Shown one piece after another: positions 1 to 8,461 of a stretch of 64,000 nt of DNA. Both the position numbers and the translations under genes were made by a program. Source of the stretch: Bacteroidota bacterium (GTDB lineage Bacteria; Bacteroidota; Bacteroidia; Flavobacteriales_D; Sanyastnellaceae); the NCBI GenBank assembly GCA_027622975.1, contig JAQBVN010000003.1:84288-148287 (forward strand), read 5' to 3'. Position 1 is the stretch's first letter; the number at the start of each line of letters is the position of its first letter. The notes beneath the pieces are model-generated. The model made no database searches. It saw nothing but the letters and a program-made list of their open reading frames with translations, and was not told the DNA's origin.

Positions 1-55
1 TGGCATGCACTCTCAACGGGGGCATGCGCTGTTGAACCAAGACGTCCCCTCCACG

Positions 56-871
56 ATGCCAACCAACCTTCCTCCCACGGAGCAACCGGGCCCCATTGAC
101 GATCTTCACTTGCTCTCTGTGGAGGCCCTGCTCCAAGCCATGCATCAAGTCGATGAAGACGTGCAGCCAGCGGTCGCAGATGCCATGCCTGCCTTGGTGA
201 AATTGATCGAGGCCTTGGTTCCGAGAATGAAAGAAGGAGGTCGATTGTTTTACCTCGGGGCAGGAACCAGCGGACGACTTGGTGTGGTTGATGCCAGCGA
301 ATGCCCTCCCACTTTTGGGGTTGAACACGGCAAGGTCGTTGGACTGATGGCCGGCGGAGACCCGGCCATTCGGCAGGCCGTCGAGGGTGCGGAAGATGAC
401 CCCCATCAGGGATGGAGGGATTTGGAATTTGCATCCATCACGCCTTTGGACACCGTGGTTGGCATTGCCGCAAGTGGTCGCACTCCCTACGTGATCGGTG
501 CCCTGAATGAAGCACGCCGACGGAACATCCTCACGGGCTGCATCACGTGCAATCCAGACAGCCCCATCGTTGCGTGTTGCGACCATCCCGTGGTGGCCGT
601 CACAGGACCTGAATTCGTCACTGGATCCACGCGCATGAAAGCTGGCACTGCGACCAAACTTCTGTTGAATCGCCTGACCACGGCCACGATGATTCGTTTG
701 GGACACGTCCAGGGAAATCGTATGGTGGACATGCAACTTACCAACCAAAAACTCGTGGAACGGGGAGCTCGAATGGTTGCTGAGGGCACGGGGTTGGCAT
801 TGACAGAGGCCGAGGCTTCCCTATTGAAACATGGAAGCGTGCGCGCAGCCATCCAAGCATTCAACTCCTGA
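56..871 (+). CDS. murQ: N-acetylmuramic acid 6-phosphate etherase (MurQ)
   Basis: MurQ cleaves the lactyl ether of MurNAc-6-phosphate to give GlcNAc-6-phosphate and D-lactate in cytoplasmic peptidoglycan recycling. The 271-residue protein has the SIS sugar-isomerase fold with the family signatures LFYLGAGTSGRLGV, DASECPPTFGV, GIAASGRTPYVIGAL and TGSTRMKAGTATKLLLN, and the closing MVDMQLTNQKLVERGARM block. The length matches the family. I chose the ATG at 56 because the conserved N-terminal TE...LS segment then begins near residue 9; an in-frame ATG at 5, close to the window edge, is an alternative. The next gene starts four bases after the stop, so the two are probably cotranscribed. Confidence 0.95.
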   Translation: MPTNLPPTEQPGPIDDLHLLSVEALLQAMHQVDEDVQPAVADAMPALVKLIEALVPRMKEGGRLFYLGAGTSGRLGVVDASECPPTFGVEHGKVVGLMAGGDPAIRQAVEGAEDDPHQGWRDLEFASITPLDTVVGIAASGRTPYVIGALNEARRRNILTGCITCNPDSPIVACCDHPVVAVTGPEFVTGSTRMKAGTATKLLLNRLTTATMIRLGHVQGNRMVDMQLTNQKLVERGARMVAEGTGLALTEAEASLLKHGSVRAAIQAFNS

Positions 872-874
872 CCG

Positions 875-1456
875 GTGCACGCCCTTGAACCCTATTACGC
901 TTGGCGAAACCATTACATCGCCAGTGAAGATTCCCGAAGCCCTTTCTATGGCCGGGTGTACAACGAAATGGCCTTTCATCTGAAGGTGTACGATCATTAC
1001 ATCCACCCGCAGTGGGATGAATTTGGGAGCCAAACGCTCTACACCAAGATTCTTTGGGCAGACTATGAGGAAGGACACGCCATTTTGGAATTCATAGGCG
1101 AATGGAACGACTGCTTGTTCAATGACATCATGCTTTTGAAAAGGGAGGTCATCGACCCCATGATGGCTGAAGGCATTTCGAAATTCATCTTGATTGGCGA
1201 AAATGTTCTGAACTTCCATCACAGCGACGATGCCTATTATGAGGAGTGGTTTGACGAGGCCATGGATGCCGATGGATGGATTGCCCTTTTGAATTTCAGG
1301 GAACACGTGGTGGCAGACATGCAGGCCATCGATTTGGACTCCTACTTCGTGCTGGGAGGAGAACTCGCCGATCTCGGCTGGCGCACGTACACGCCTGAAC
1401 AACTGTGTCAACGCGTGGACGATTGCGTCGAAAACCGCTGGGGTTTGTTGAACTAG
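875..1456 (+). CDS. Conserved Bacteroidota protein linked to murQ
   Basis: A 193-residue soluble protein beginning with GTG, three bases after the murQ stop. I recognise the pattern (YYAWRNHYIASEDSRSPFYG, YIHPQWDEFGS, FIGEWNDCLFNDIMLLKREV, ENVLNFHHSDD) as a conserved hypothetical family that in flavobacteria commonly sits directly beside murQ; no function is known to me. It has no signal peptide or membrane segment and is rich in aromatic and acidic residues. The context suggests a role tied to cell-wall recycling, but that is inference only. It converges on the MnmD-Nudix gene with four bases between the stops and no terminator visible. Confidence 0.85.
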   Translation: MHALEPYYAWRNHYIASEDSRSPFYGRVYNEMAFHLKVYDHYIHPQWDEFGSQTLYTKILWADYEEGHAILEFIGEWNDCLFNDIMLLKREVIDPMMAEGISKFILIGENVLNFHHSDDAYYEEWFDEAMDADGWIALLNFREHVVADMQAIDLDSYFVLGGELADLGWRTYTPEQLCQRVDDCVENRWGLLN

Positions 1457-1460
1457 CCCT

Positions 1461-2633
1461 TCAGCGCACCTTCAAGGTTTGAGCGGATTGTTGGCCGAGC
1501 CATGCCCGCCAAGCGGCACCATCGGAGGCAAAGTGAAAGTCCTTGGGCAACAAGGTGGCAACAGGTCTCCAGCCGAGCCGTTGATGCATCAAGGGTACGC
1601 GTTTCCCATAGACGTCCTCCAAACAACCGGTATCGTCAAATTCCACTGGGCCGCACAACCTTGCCTCGCAATGAATGGCCACAATGTGGTGGGTTGGATC
1701 AAACGAACTGATGTACCCGACTTCGCTGACGTGCATCCATCCATTCACCTCCACTGCCTGGCCCAATTCCTCCAAGGCCTCTCTCCGAATGCAAGCTGAG
1801 ACGCCTTCGCCCCATTCAAGGCCGCCACCTGGAAACTTCATCACCCCTCCCATGGGCAAACGCTCATAAGACACCAAAACCTCACGACTTCCGAGATCTT
1901 CATTCCAGCGTGTCACCAACATGTAGCCCCTGACGTTGAACCGACCCTCTGGTTGATGGGGTCGACGCGCTCTTAGCATTTCTCGTTTGCCAGGCGGACC
2001 AGGAAGTCGCTCCACCAAAAATCCTGCGGCTTCCATGGCCCGCCTCACCCCTCCCTTGGCACAGTATGTGACCAACACCCCACCAGGACGAAGCGCCCAC
2101 CTCAATCGATCAAAAATCGCCACCTCCCAGAGCTCAGGCTGAGCTTTGGGGGCAAAGGCATCGAAAAAAATCACGTCGAAAGTTTGCTCACGCAGTGAGG
2201 CCTGTTGAAGCTCAACTGTCCAACGCTCAAAAGACATCCATTCATCCTCGTGCCTTCCGTGGTCATGGATGTTGACCAAAACTTCCGGCGAAACCTCAGT
2301 CAATTCGAGATGGCCCAAGCCCTGAACATCCACGCTGCTCAGGGGATGTGGCTCCAGGGAAACCATGTGAACTTTTCGTTGATACAATCTTGACAACATA
2401 TTGACGCACAACGCATTCAATCCTGTACCCAAGCCAACTTCCAACACGTGAACCTCGCGAACACCTTCCCCCCGCAGGTCCCTTTCGTCCCACCAGGCCT
2501 CCAAACCCATGGCCCCAAAAACATGACGCGTTTCAGACCATGCCCCGTGGACGCTGTGGTAGAACACATCCAAGTCCTCTCTGTGAAGAGTCTGGCTACC
2601 GTCCAGGGTGGTCCGAATCGAATGCTTACTCAT
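1461..2633 (-). CDS. MnmD-type tRNA methyltransferase fused to a Nudix hydrolase
   Basis: A 390-residue two-domain protein. Residues 1-225 form a DUF752/MnmD-type SAM methyltransferase: motif I LEVGLGTGLNAL (64-75), the acidic EPHPL after strand 2, and the diagnostic DVIFFDAFAPKAQPELW (153-169) with YCAKGGVRRAM. MnmD methylates 5-aminomethyl-2-thiouridine at the tRNA wobble position. Residues 235-385 are a Nudix domain with a complete Nudix box, GGLEWGEGVSACIRREALEE (270-289) followed by LGQ, so catalysis is expected. MnmD is normally alone or fused to the FAD-dependent MnmC C-domain; a Nudix partner is unusual. It lies 22 bases after the DUF2400 gene in the same direction, so the two likely form an operon. 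Confidence 0.88.
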   Translation of the reverse strand: MSKHSIRTTLDGSQTLHREDLDVFYHSVHGAWSETRHVFGAMGLEAWWDERDLRGEGVREVHVLEVGLGTGLNALCVNMLSRLYQRKVHMVSLEPHPLSSVDVQGLGHLELTEVSPEVLVNIHDHGRHEDEWMSFERWTVELQQASLREQTFDVIFFDAFAPKAQPELWEVAIFDRLRWALRPGGVLVTYCAKGGVRRAMEAAGFLVERLPGPPGKREMLRARRPHQPEGRFNVRGYMLVTRWNEDLGSREVLVSYERLPMGGVMKFPGGGLEWGEGVSACIRREALEELGQAVEVNGWMHVSEVGYISSFDPTHHIVAIHCEARLCGPVEFDDTGCLEDVYGKRVPLMHQRLGWRPVATLLPKDFHFASDGAAWRAWLGQQSAQTLKVR

Positions 2634-2655
2634 GAATCAATCTTGGGAAGCCAAG

Positions 2656-3435
2656 TTAAAACCCCTCCATGGCGCCCAAACCAAAGAGCGCAAAATCCAT
2701 TCGAATGGGATCCTGGGGATCGATGATGCGCAACGAGGCTGTCAATTCCTCGACCGCCCTCCAGTCGTTGGCCGTTCGGGTCAGAAGACCCAGTTTCCGC
2801 CCCACATTGGACGTGTGAACATCCAAAGGAATGCTCAAGACGGAAGGGGAAATCCGAGACCAAAGGCCCAAGTCCACACCTCGATGGGCCGGGCGAACCA
2901 TCCATCTCAAGAACATGTTCAATCGCTTGGCCGCAGAACCCAAACTCGGATTGGCCACGTGCTTTTTGGTTCGCGAAGCCACCCCTTGACACGCCATGAA
3001 TTCGCGATGAAACCCCGCGATGGCTTCCTTCAATTGCGAGGGATCCCCTCCTTGCATCCAATGCTTCACAAACACATCTTCGAGACTGTCATAACGCTTG
3101 TACAGCGATGCCAAAGCCTGGACAAACCCTTTGGCATCCTCTGCCTGAAAGGTCCTGTGAACAAAGCCATTGAATGCCTTCAAATCGGATTCGCTGTGGT
3201 TCACGACAAACGCGCCAGGCTCGTGATCCATTCTCTGCATCAAATCCTCCAAACTGACCAAGATGGTCCCACGCTGTCCCCAGGCCAACGTCGCGGCCAA
3301 CAAAGCCGACACTTCAATGTCTCGGAGTTCGCTGTATCGATGTGGAATGGACAGAGGGTCCAACGGAATGAAGTCAGGCACTTCATATTGCGCTGCCTTC
3401 TCCCATAAAAACTCCTTGAGGTCCGCTGGTGACAT
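2656..3435 (-). CDS. TIGR02757/DUF2400 family protein
   Basis: A 259-residue cytoplasmic protein of the DUF2400 (TIGR02757) family, seen as VPDFIPLDPLSIPHRYSELR, the LLAATLAWGQRGTIL block, and the C-terminal IPLDVHTSNVGRKLGLLTR and DPQDPIRMDFALFGLG. The C-terminal part resembles helix-hairpin-helix base-excision glycosylases, but the role is unproven. Its ATG is only 28 bases from the GTG of the divergent BatA-like gene, so the two promoters must overlap or lie inside the flanking genes. The MnmD-Nudix gene follows. Confidence 0.9.
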   Translation of the reverse strand: MSPADLKEFLWEKAAQYEVPDFIPLDPLSIPHRYSELRDIEVSALLAATLAWGQRGTILVSLEDLMQRMDHEPGAFVVNHSESDLKAFNGFVHRTFQAEDAKGFVQALASLYKRYDSLEDVFVKHWMQGGDPSQLKEAIAGFHREFMACQGVASRTKKHVANPSLGSAAKRLNMFLRWMVRPAHRGVDLGLWSRISPSVLSIPLDVHTSNVGRKLGLLTRTANDWRAVEELTASLRIIDPQDPIRMDFALFGLGAMEGF

Positions 3436-3463
3436 GGGGCAAAAATCGGGCTAAATTCGCGAC

Positions 3464-5560
3464 GTGTGGGGAAGGCCTGACATACTCTGGGGATTGTTGG
3501 CAATCGCCATTCCGATTGCCTTGCACCTGCTGCAATTGCGGCGGTACAAGCGAGTTGCTTTCTCCAATGTCGCCTTCCTCAAAGACGTCCAGAAGGAAAC
3601 CCAAAGCAGGCACCGGCTCCGGAACTTGCTCATTCTGTTGAGCAGAATTCTCGCGTTTTCGTGTTTGGTCTTGGCCTTTGCGGATCCCATTCTCCGCGAG
3701 AACGACGCCGATGCGCAGACGTCTCGCGCAGCGGTCTCGGTCTATGTTGACAACAGCCCTTCGATGATGGGTGCTGGTGAAAACAGTCCCCTTCTTCAAG
3801 AGGCCAAACAAAAGGCCACATCTCTGGTTGAAGCGTTTGAAGAGACGGATAAGTTTCATGTATTCACGAGTGATTTTGAGGGGCAAGACCAGCGCTTTGT
3901 AACTCAAAATGAAGCCCTTGAACGAATCGCCGCCATCCAGCCTGGCAACCAGGCACCCGCCCTAGACGCTGTCATCCGCAGGGCTTCAGATCAGTTGGGT
4001 CGAAGGGGTGATGCGGCCGGTTGGTCCTTTTGGGTCAGCGACCTACAGAGAACAAGCCACCAAGTGTTGGGCACTCAGAGCCCCGACACAACCGTGGAAT
4101 GGCGTGTGGTGCCTGTTTTGCCCAATGCCGTGCCCAATTTGTGGATTGATTCGGTGTGGTTTGATGCACCGATTGCCTTGTCCAATGAACCAGCGGTGCT
4201 TCATGTGAGGATTGCGCACGACGCCTCCGAGGGGGTGGATGCGTTGCCTCTGACCCTGCGAATGGATGGTGTCACTGAAGCCATCGGGTCCTTTCATGTG
4301 GTGCCCGGAATGTCCACAGACACGGTGTTGAGGTTCACGCACGGAACACCAGGCCCACACGTGTTGGCTGTGTCGCTTCGTGATGCTCCAGTCCAATTTG
4401 ACGACATCCATTTCATGGGTTACAGCGTAGAAGCGGCTGTGGAAGTGTATCACTGGGTGGAAGATCTCGACGCGAACACACCTGACTTGGTGAACAGGGC
4501 ATTGGCCTCCGGAGCGCCAGCCGTGAAGACCTCGACAGGAACTTCACTGCCTTCACCTCAAGAATTGTCGAAGTTTGATCTTGTCATCGCAGATGCCCTC
4601 ACAAACCCGGCGCCAGGTTCGTTGGCGATGCTTCGGGATTTCAACAACGCGGGCGGTACTGTGCTCATCGTGCCAGACAGTGCGGGACGAGGGGTGGTGG
4701 CTGTGGCCGAAGCCATGAGTCTTCCCAAGCCTCGAGGGTGGGTTCGTGAAAATGGTCAGGTCTCCCAAGTTCAATGGAAACATCCACTCTTTCAAGGGGT
4801 GTTCCGGCATGTACCCTCCAACATTGATTGGCCCGCTTACGACCGCCTGCTCGACAGACCCTTGAGTCTCGATGAAGACGTGATTGCGGTCGCTGCAAGC
4901 GGACTCCCTTACTGGAGCGTACTGACCAATGCAACGGCCACAGGAGGAGACATCCATTGGTTAGCCACCCCCCTTGAAACGGGAAATTTGACCCGCCATG
5001 GATTGTTTGTGCCAATGCTCCTGCGCGTTGCCCAATCCGCGCGCAATGTCCAAAGCCACAGCCTAACCCTCGGCAAAGACCTTGCCCTGGTCGTGCCCGT
5101 CTCTGATGACAACGACAACACCCGGTCCGCGGACATTGCTTGGACCATCCATCGGGTGACAACAGAGGAATCAGTCCCACCCACAAACGCCCATCAACGC
5201 ATTGTCCCTGAAGTACGAAGCACACCAGAAGGTGTCAAACTCGGATGGGGAGAGGCCTTGTCGGTCCCTGGAGCCTACCTGGTGCAACGCGATGATTCCA
5301 CCACTGCTTCCTTTGGCATGAACCATGACCGCGTGGAATCCACCTTGGAGGCATGGGATGTCCCAACGTGGAAAGAAGCTGTTGAAGCGGAAGGATGGTC
5401 CCACGTGGAGGTGTGGTTGCGACACGCTGAAGGCCTCGGAGCGATGGTTGAACAACACATTTCTGGGAAGCGATTGGCCTGGTATTTCTTTGCAGCCACG
5501 CTTTTGGCTCTGGCATTCGAATCGATTCTTCTACGCCGATGGAACAAGCTATTCTCCTGA
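3464..5560 (+). CDS. BatA/VWA-domain membrane protein
   Basis: A 698-residue protein with the aerotolerance-regulator N-terminal (BatA) domain: two membrane segments in the first 75 residues, with the typical ILWGLLAIAIPIALHLLQLR and RRYKRVAFSNVAFLKDVQ pattern. A von Willebrand A domain follows, with a DxSxS metal site in VYVDNSPSMMG. A large extracytoplasmic region leads to a C-terminal membrane helix near residues 672-690. Such proteins are common in Bacteroidota and are thought to act in envelope integrity or stress; the substrate is unknown. The GTG start gives the expected short N-terminus before WGRPDILW. The stop overlaps the next gene by 22 bases. Confidence 0.87.
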   Translation: MWGRPDILWGLLAIAIPIALHLLQLRRYKRVAFSNVAFLKDVQKETQSRHRLRNLLILLSRILAFSCLVLAFADPILRENDADAQTSRAAVSVYVDNSPSMMGAGENSPLLQEAKQKATSLVEAFEETDKFHVFTSDFEGQDQRFVTQNEALERIAAIQPGNQAPALDAVIRRASDQLGRRGDAAGWSFWVSDLQRTSHQVLGTQSPDTTVEWRVVPVLPNAVPNLWIDSVWFDAPIALSNEPAVLHVRIAHDASEGVDALPLTLRMDGVTEAIGSFHVVPGMSTDTVLRFTHGTPGPHVLAVSLRDAPVQFDDIHFMGYSVEAAVEVYHWVEDLDANTPDLVNRALASGAPAVKTSTGTSLPSPQELSKFDLVIADALTNPAPGSLAMLRDFNNAGGTVLIVPDSAGRGVVAVAEAMSLPKPRGWVRENGQVSQVQWKHPLFQGVFRHVPSNIDWPAYDRLLDRPLSLDEDVIAVAASGLPYWSVLTNATATGGDIHWLATPLETGNLTRHGLFVPMLLRVAQSARNVQSHSLTLGKDLALVVPVSDDNDNTRSADIAWTIHRVTTEESVPPTNAHQRIVPEVRSTPEGVKLGWGEALSVPGAYLVQRDDSTTASFGMNHDRVESTLEAWDVPTWKEAVEAEGWSHVEVWLRHAEGLGAMVEQHISGKRLAWYFFAATLLALAFESILLRRWNKLFS

Positions 5561-6843
5561 CATCTGTCTGCATTCACGACCCGCACAGTCCGTGGCATAA
5601 CCAAGTGACCGATGTGCTACTCATGAACGGCACCATTGCCGCCATGGGGGAAGACGCGGCAGATTCCCTCCCACCTCACGGTTCATCTCTGGATGGTTCA
5701 GGTAGCGTCCTATCCCCTGGCTGGGTGGACCTTCAGGTACATTTCCGCGAACCCGGCCAAGAAACCAAGGAAGGCATGGTCCAAGGATTGCTCGCCGCTG
5801 CAGCGGGAGGGATGACCTCTGTTGGCGTTCTCCCCACCACCCATCCTTGTGTGGACCATGCAGGCGCTGTGTCTGGCGTGTTGGCATCTGCCCATCGGGC
5901 GCATGCAGCAGGCATTCCCACCAAGGCCTTGCCTCTGGCGCATGTGTCGGAGCAGGGTCGCGGACAGCAAATCTCCGAAATGCATGACATGCACGAGGCA
6001 GGAGCCGTTGGATTCACAGACGATTGTGCCATTGACCGCGTGGGATTGTTGCAACGCGCTTTGACCTACAGTCTCGTCCATGGAAAAGCAGTCATGGATG
6101 TGCCCCTAGACCAAGACCTCAATGCCGGTGGCGTCATGCATGAGGGCGCTGCCAGCACAGCCATGGGGTTGACGGGGTCGCCTTCTGGGGCTGAAACGAT
6201 GCGCATTGCACGAGACCTCGACATCCTTCGATATGCGGGCGGACATCTCCACTTTTCAGTTGTGACCACGGCAGAAGGAGTCGAGCTTATTCGACAGGCC
6301 AAACGAGAGGGCCTTCACGTCACATGTGCCACGACAGCGATGCACCTTGCCTACCATGACGAAGACCTGCTCGGGTTTGTAGGGACCCTTCGCATGATGC
6401 CTCCCTTGCGATCTTCGAAGGACCGTGACGCCCTTCGTTTGGGCATCATTGATGGCACAATCGACGCCATCACAAGTGACCACCGCCCCGAGGATCTGGA
6501 ACATCACGACGTGGAATTCATGCTGAGCCCAAACGGAGTTGCGAGCTTGCCTTCGGCCTTTGCCTTGTCACTGACAGGCGTACGCGAGGTTTGTCCCAAT
6601 GAACAAGAAGCTCTCTCGGCCACGCTTCGCGCTTGGACTTCAGGCCCATCTTCCATTGTTGGATTGGACGCCCATCCCCTGGATGTCGGAGCACCAGCCA
6701 ACCTCACCTGGTTTGACCCCCATGCGGCCCACAAACCTCATGTTCATACGCGAGGAATGAACCTGCCCCCACTGCCTGAACAAACCTATGGCCAAGTCCT
6801 TGGGACGTTTCAAGACGGACGATCCTGGCTCGCCCCGAGGTAA
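5539..6843 (+). CDS. Dihydroorotase-like amidohydrolase, variant metal site
   Basis: A 434-residue amidohydrolase of the class I dihydroorotase group, a step of de novo pyrimidine synthesis. The usual first metal motif HxH is DLQVHFREPG here (Q66, H68), so one zinc ligand is replaced by Gln. Later ligand candidates remain: GGHLHFSV, TAMHLAYHDEDL and ITSDHRPEDL. Bacteroidota dihydroorotases, including flavobacterial ones, often deviate at the first ligand, so it may be a working variant or a non-catalytic subunit-like form. The start overlaps the BatA-like gene by 22 bases, indicating translational coupling. No ATCase or other pyrimidine gene is adjacent. Confidence 0.85.
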   Translation: MEQAILLTSVCIHDPHSPWHNQVTDVLLMNGTIAAMGEDAADSLPPHGSSLDGSGSVLSPGWVDLQVHFREPGQETKEGMVQGLLAAAAGGMTSVGVLPTTHPCVDHAGAVSGVLASAHRAHAAGIPTKALPLAHVSEQGRGQQISEMHDMHEAGAVGFTDDCAIDRVGLLQRALTYSLVHGKAVMDVPLDQDLNAGGVMHEGAASTAMGLTGSPSGAETMRIARDLDILRYAGGHLHFSVVTTAEGVELIRQAKREGLHVTCATTAMHLAYHDEDLLGFVGTLRMMPPLRSSKDRDALRLGIIDGTIDAITSDHRPEDLEHHDVEFMLSPNGVASLPSAFALSLTGVREVCPNEQEALSATLRAWTSGPSSIVGLDAHPLDVGAPANLTWFDPHAAHKPHVHTRGMNLPPLPEQTYGQVLGTFQDGRSWLAPR

Positions 6844-6975
6844 TGTAATCGCCGCTATTCAGCGGGACAGACATGCCGTCCACTGCACTTCCCGTTACTC
6901 TCGTTGTCTCGATGTTCCGCAACAAAACGAGACTGCCATGCCTTTGGGGGAGCAGTTTTCAAGTGTCAATTGCGG
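6844..6975. other. Convergent intergenic region with two inverted repeats
   Basis: This gap separates the stops of the dihydroorotase-like gene and the DUF3467 gene. It holds a small hairpin (CCGCT-ATTC-AGCGG, 6852-6865) just after the former stop and a wider inverted repeat (GTCTCG at 6906-6911, CGAGAC at 6928-6933). Neither is followed by a T-run, so they are not classical terminators, though either could act as a bidirectional transcript end. No gene is visible. Confidence 0.35.
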
Positions 6976-7293
6976 TCAAGCTTCCCCCTGTGGTCCCATG
7001 TATGGGAGCGGTGTGCCCAAATCCGTGGCACCATGATCATTGATGGGGCCATGCTGGCTTTCAAATCGTTGAACATTTTCAGCCAATGCCGCCAGCAGCC
7101 TTTTGACATGATGTGGTGACATCACCACACGAGATCGAACCTTGGCTTTGGGCATGCCTGGCATGACCTGAATGAAATCCATGACAAACTCTGCGGGGCT
7201 GTGCGTGATCACCGCCAAGTTGGCGTAAATCCCGGTGGCCACTTCTTCTGGGAGCTCGATGTTGAGCTTACCCTTGGACTCTTGATTGGACAT
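6976..7293 (-). CDS. DUF3467 domain protein
   Basis: A 105-residue protein beginning at the ATG that gives MSNQESKGKLNIELPEEVA. The DUF3467 pattern is clear: ELPEEVATGIYANLAVITHS, EFVMDFIQVMPGMPKAKVRS and MSPHHVKRLLAALAENV. The function is unknown; homologues are widespread and conserved in Bacteroidota. It starts 14 bases after the HAD gene stop and is the last gene of the leftward radC-wecB run. Confidence 0.9.
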   Translation of the reverse strand: MSNQESKGKLNIELPEEVATGIYANLAVITHSPAEFVMDFIQVMPGMPKAKVRSRVVMSPHHVKRLLAALAENVQRFESQHGPINDHGATDLGTPLPYMGPQGEA

Positions 7294-7307
7294 GACCCGA
7301 AGGTACG

Positions 7308-8012
7308 TCAAGGAATCAAGGGCAAGGCCAAAACCTCTTCCAACCGTCGGACCGTCTTCCACGCCCCGGGCTCAACAGATCCGCTTGGATTGAAGTGCAC
7401 CCCCCTCCATCCGACGTTTTGCGCTCCCTCAATGTCACTTTCCCAACTGTCTCCAATCATGTAAATCTGGCCTGGATTCACGACTCCCGTGGATTCCAAC
7501 GCCTTCAAAAATGCGTCGGGATGAGGCTTCTTGACACCCAAAGCATCACTTGTCAACACCCCATGAAAATATGTGCTCAACCCGCATCGATCCACCTTGA
7601 GATGCTGCACCTCTTCAAAACCATTGGTCAGCAACCACATGTCATGTCCCCTCTTTTGTAGTTCAGACAACAGAGCGTGAGTACCTTGGATCAATCCGGT
7701 TTGGTGCGGCGAGGTGAGGATGTAATGCTGTCCCAAACGTTGGGCCAAATCCTCATTCATTGCAGCACCCAACTTTTCTGAAGCCATGAGAAACCTTTGG
7801 CCACGGAGCACGTCCTTGGTCATCCTCCCCGCCCGGTACTCAGCCCAGCATAGGTCGTTGGCTTCCTCATACGCTTCAATCCAATCCTCCACCCGAGGTA
7901 TGCCCTTCGCACCAAGGTCAAATGCATCGTATCCCTGCGTCAATGCCAGGCGTGAATTGGTCTCAAAGTCCCACAGGGTGTGGTCCAAATCAAAAAACAG
8001 CAGGGCATTCAT
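7308..8012 (-). CDS. YjjG-type HAD nucleotidase/phosphatase
   Basis: A 234-residue haloacid-dehalogenase hydrolase. Motif I is LLFFDLDHTLWDF (nucleophile DLD near the N-terminus), motif II LLTNGF, motif III in GVKKPHPDAFLKAL and motif IV YMIGDSWESDIEGAQNVGW. The pattern is that of the YjjG group, which dephosphorylates noncanonical pyrimidine nucleotides. I placed the start at the ATG whose A sits in an ATGA overlap with the upstream membrane-protein stop; this gives the usual short N-terminus before motif I and implies coupled translation. Confidence 0.9.
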   Translation of the reverse strand: MNALLFFDLDHTLWDFETNSRLALTQGYDAFDLGAKGIPRVEDWIEAYEEANDLCWAEYRAGRMTKDVLRGQRFLMASEKLGAAMNEDLAQRLGQHYILTSPHQTGLIQGTHALLSELQKRGHDMWLLTNGFEEVQHLKVDRCGLSTYFHGVLTSDALGVKKPHPDAFLKALESTGVVNPGQIYMIGDSWESDIEGAQNVGWRGVHFNPSGSVEPGAWKTVRRLEEVLALPLIP

Positions 8013-8461
8013 GCGGCCAAGGATTTGACCCACACTGAAATGAATGTCAACCAACCAGCCCACAAACCATAGGCGAGCATCATGCGGGCCATGGCAAACG
8101 GGGCATCCCGAAAATACTTGGCTGCCAGCATGGTAGCGACGGGCACTGAAATCAATCCAGAAACAGCCATCAACCCGACCAATCCAGCCCTGTTTTTCAA
8201 GTTGACGAAACGCCTCCGACTTGGTGTAAAAACCTTTTTGCCACGCTCATTTCTCGGCCCTCTCATGCCTTCCCACCACGAAAAAAGCCACTTTCCAAAA
8301 TTCCAGAACATCGCGACTCCAGCAGCAGCACCCAACGTTGAGACAATCCAAACCTCATACCACGGCACACCCGCTGCAACCATGGCCGTGGGAGTCACCA
8401 AAAACTTCACCACGGCAGCCACCATCCAACCGATGATTTCAAGCCATCCCATCTCTGTCAT
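8009..8461 (-). CDS. Small integral membrane protein, unrecognised
   Basis: A 150-residue protein with about four hydrophobic helices (roughly residues 8-30, 36-62, 90-114 and 122-146) and a basic loop around MRGPRNERGKKVFTPSRRR facing the cytoplasm by the positive-inside rule. I cannot assign a family with confidence; the AAGVAMFWNFGKW segment and helix layout recall small DedA- or YqaA-like proteins of Bacteroidota. It overlaps the deacetylase-like gene upstream by 23 bases and the HAD gene downstream by four (ATGA), so it belongs to the same operon. Confidence 0.75.
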   Translation of the reverse strand: MTEMGWLEIIGWMVAAVVKFLVTPTAMVAAGVPWYEVWIVSTLGAAAGVAMFWNFGKWLFSWWEGMRGPRNERGKKVFTPSRRRFVNLKNRAGLVGLMAVSGLISVPVATMLAAKYFRDAPFAMARMMLAYGLWAGWLTFISVWVKSLAA

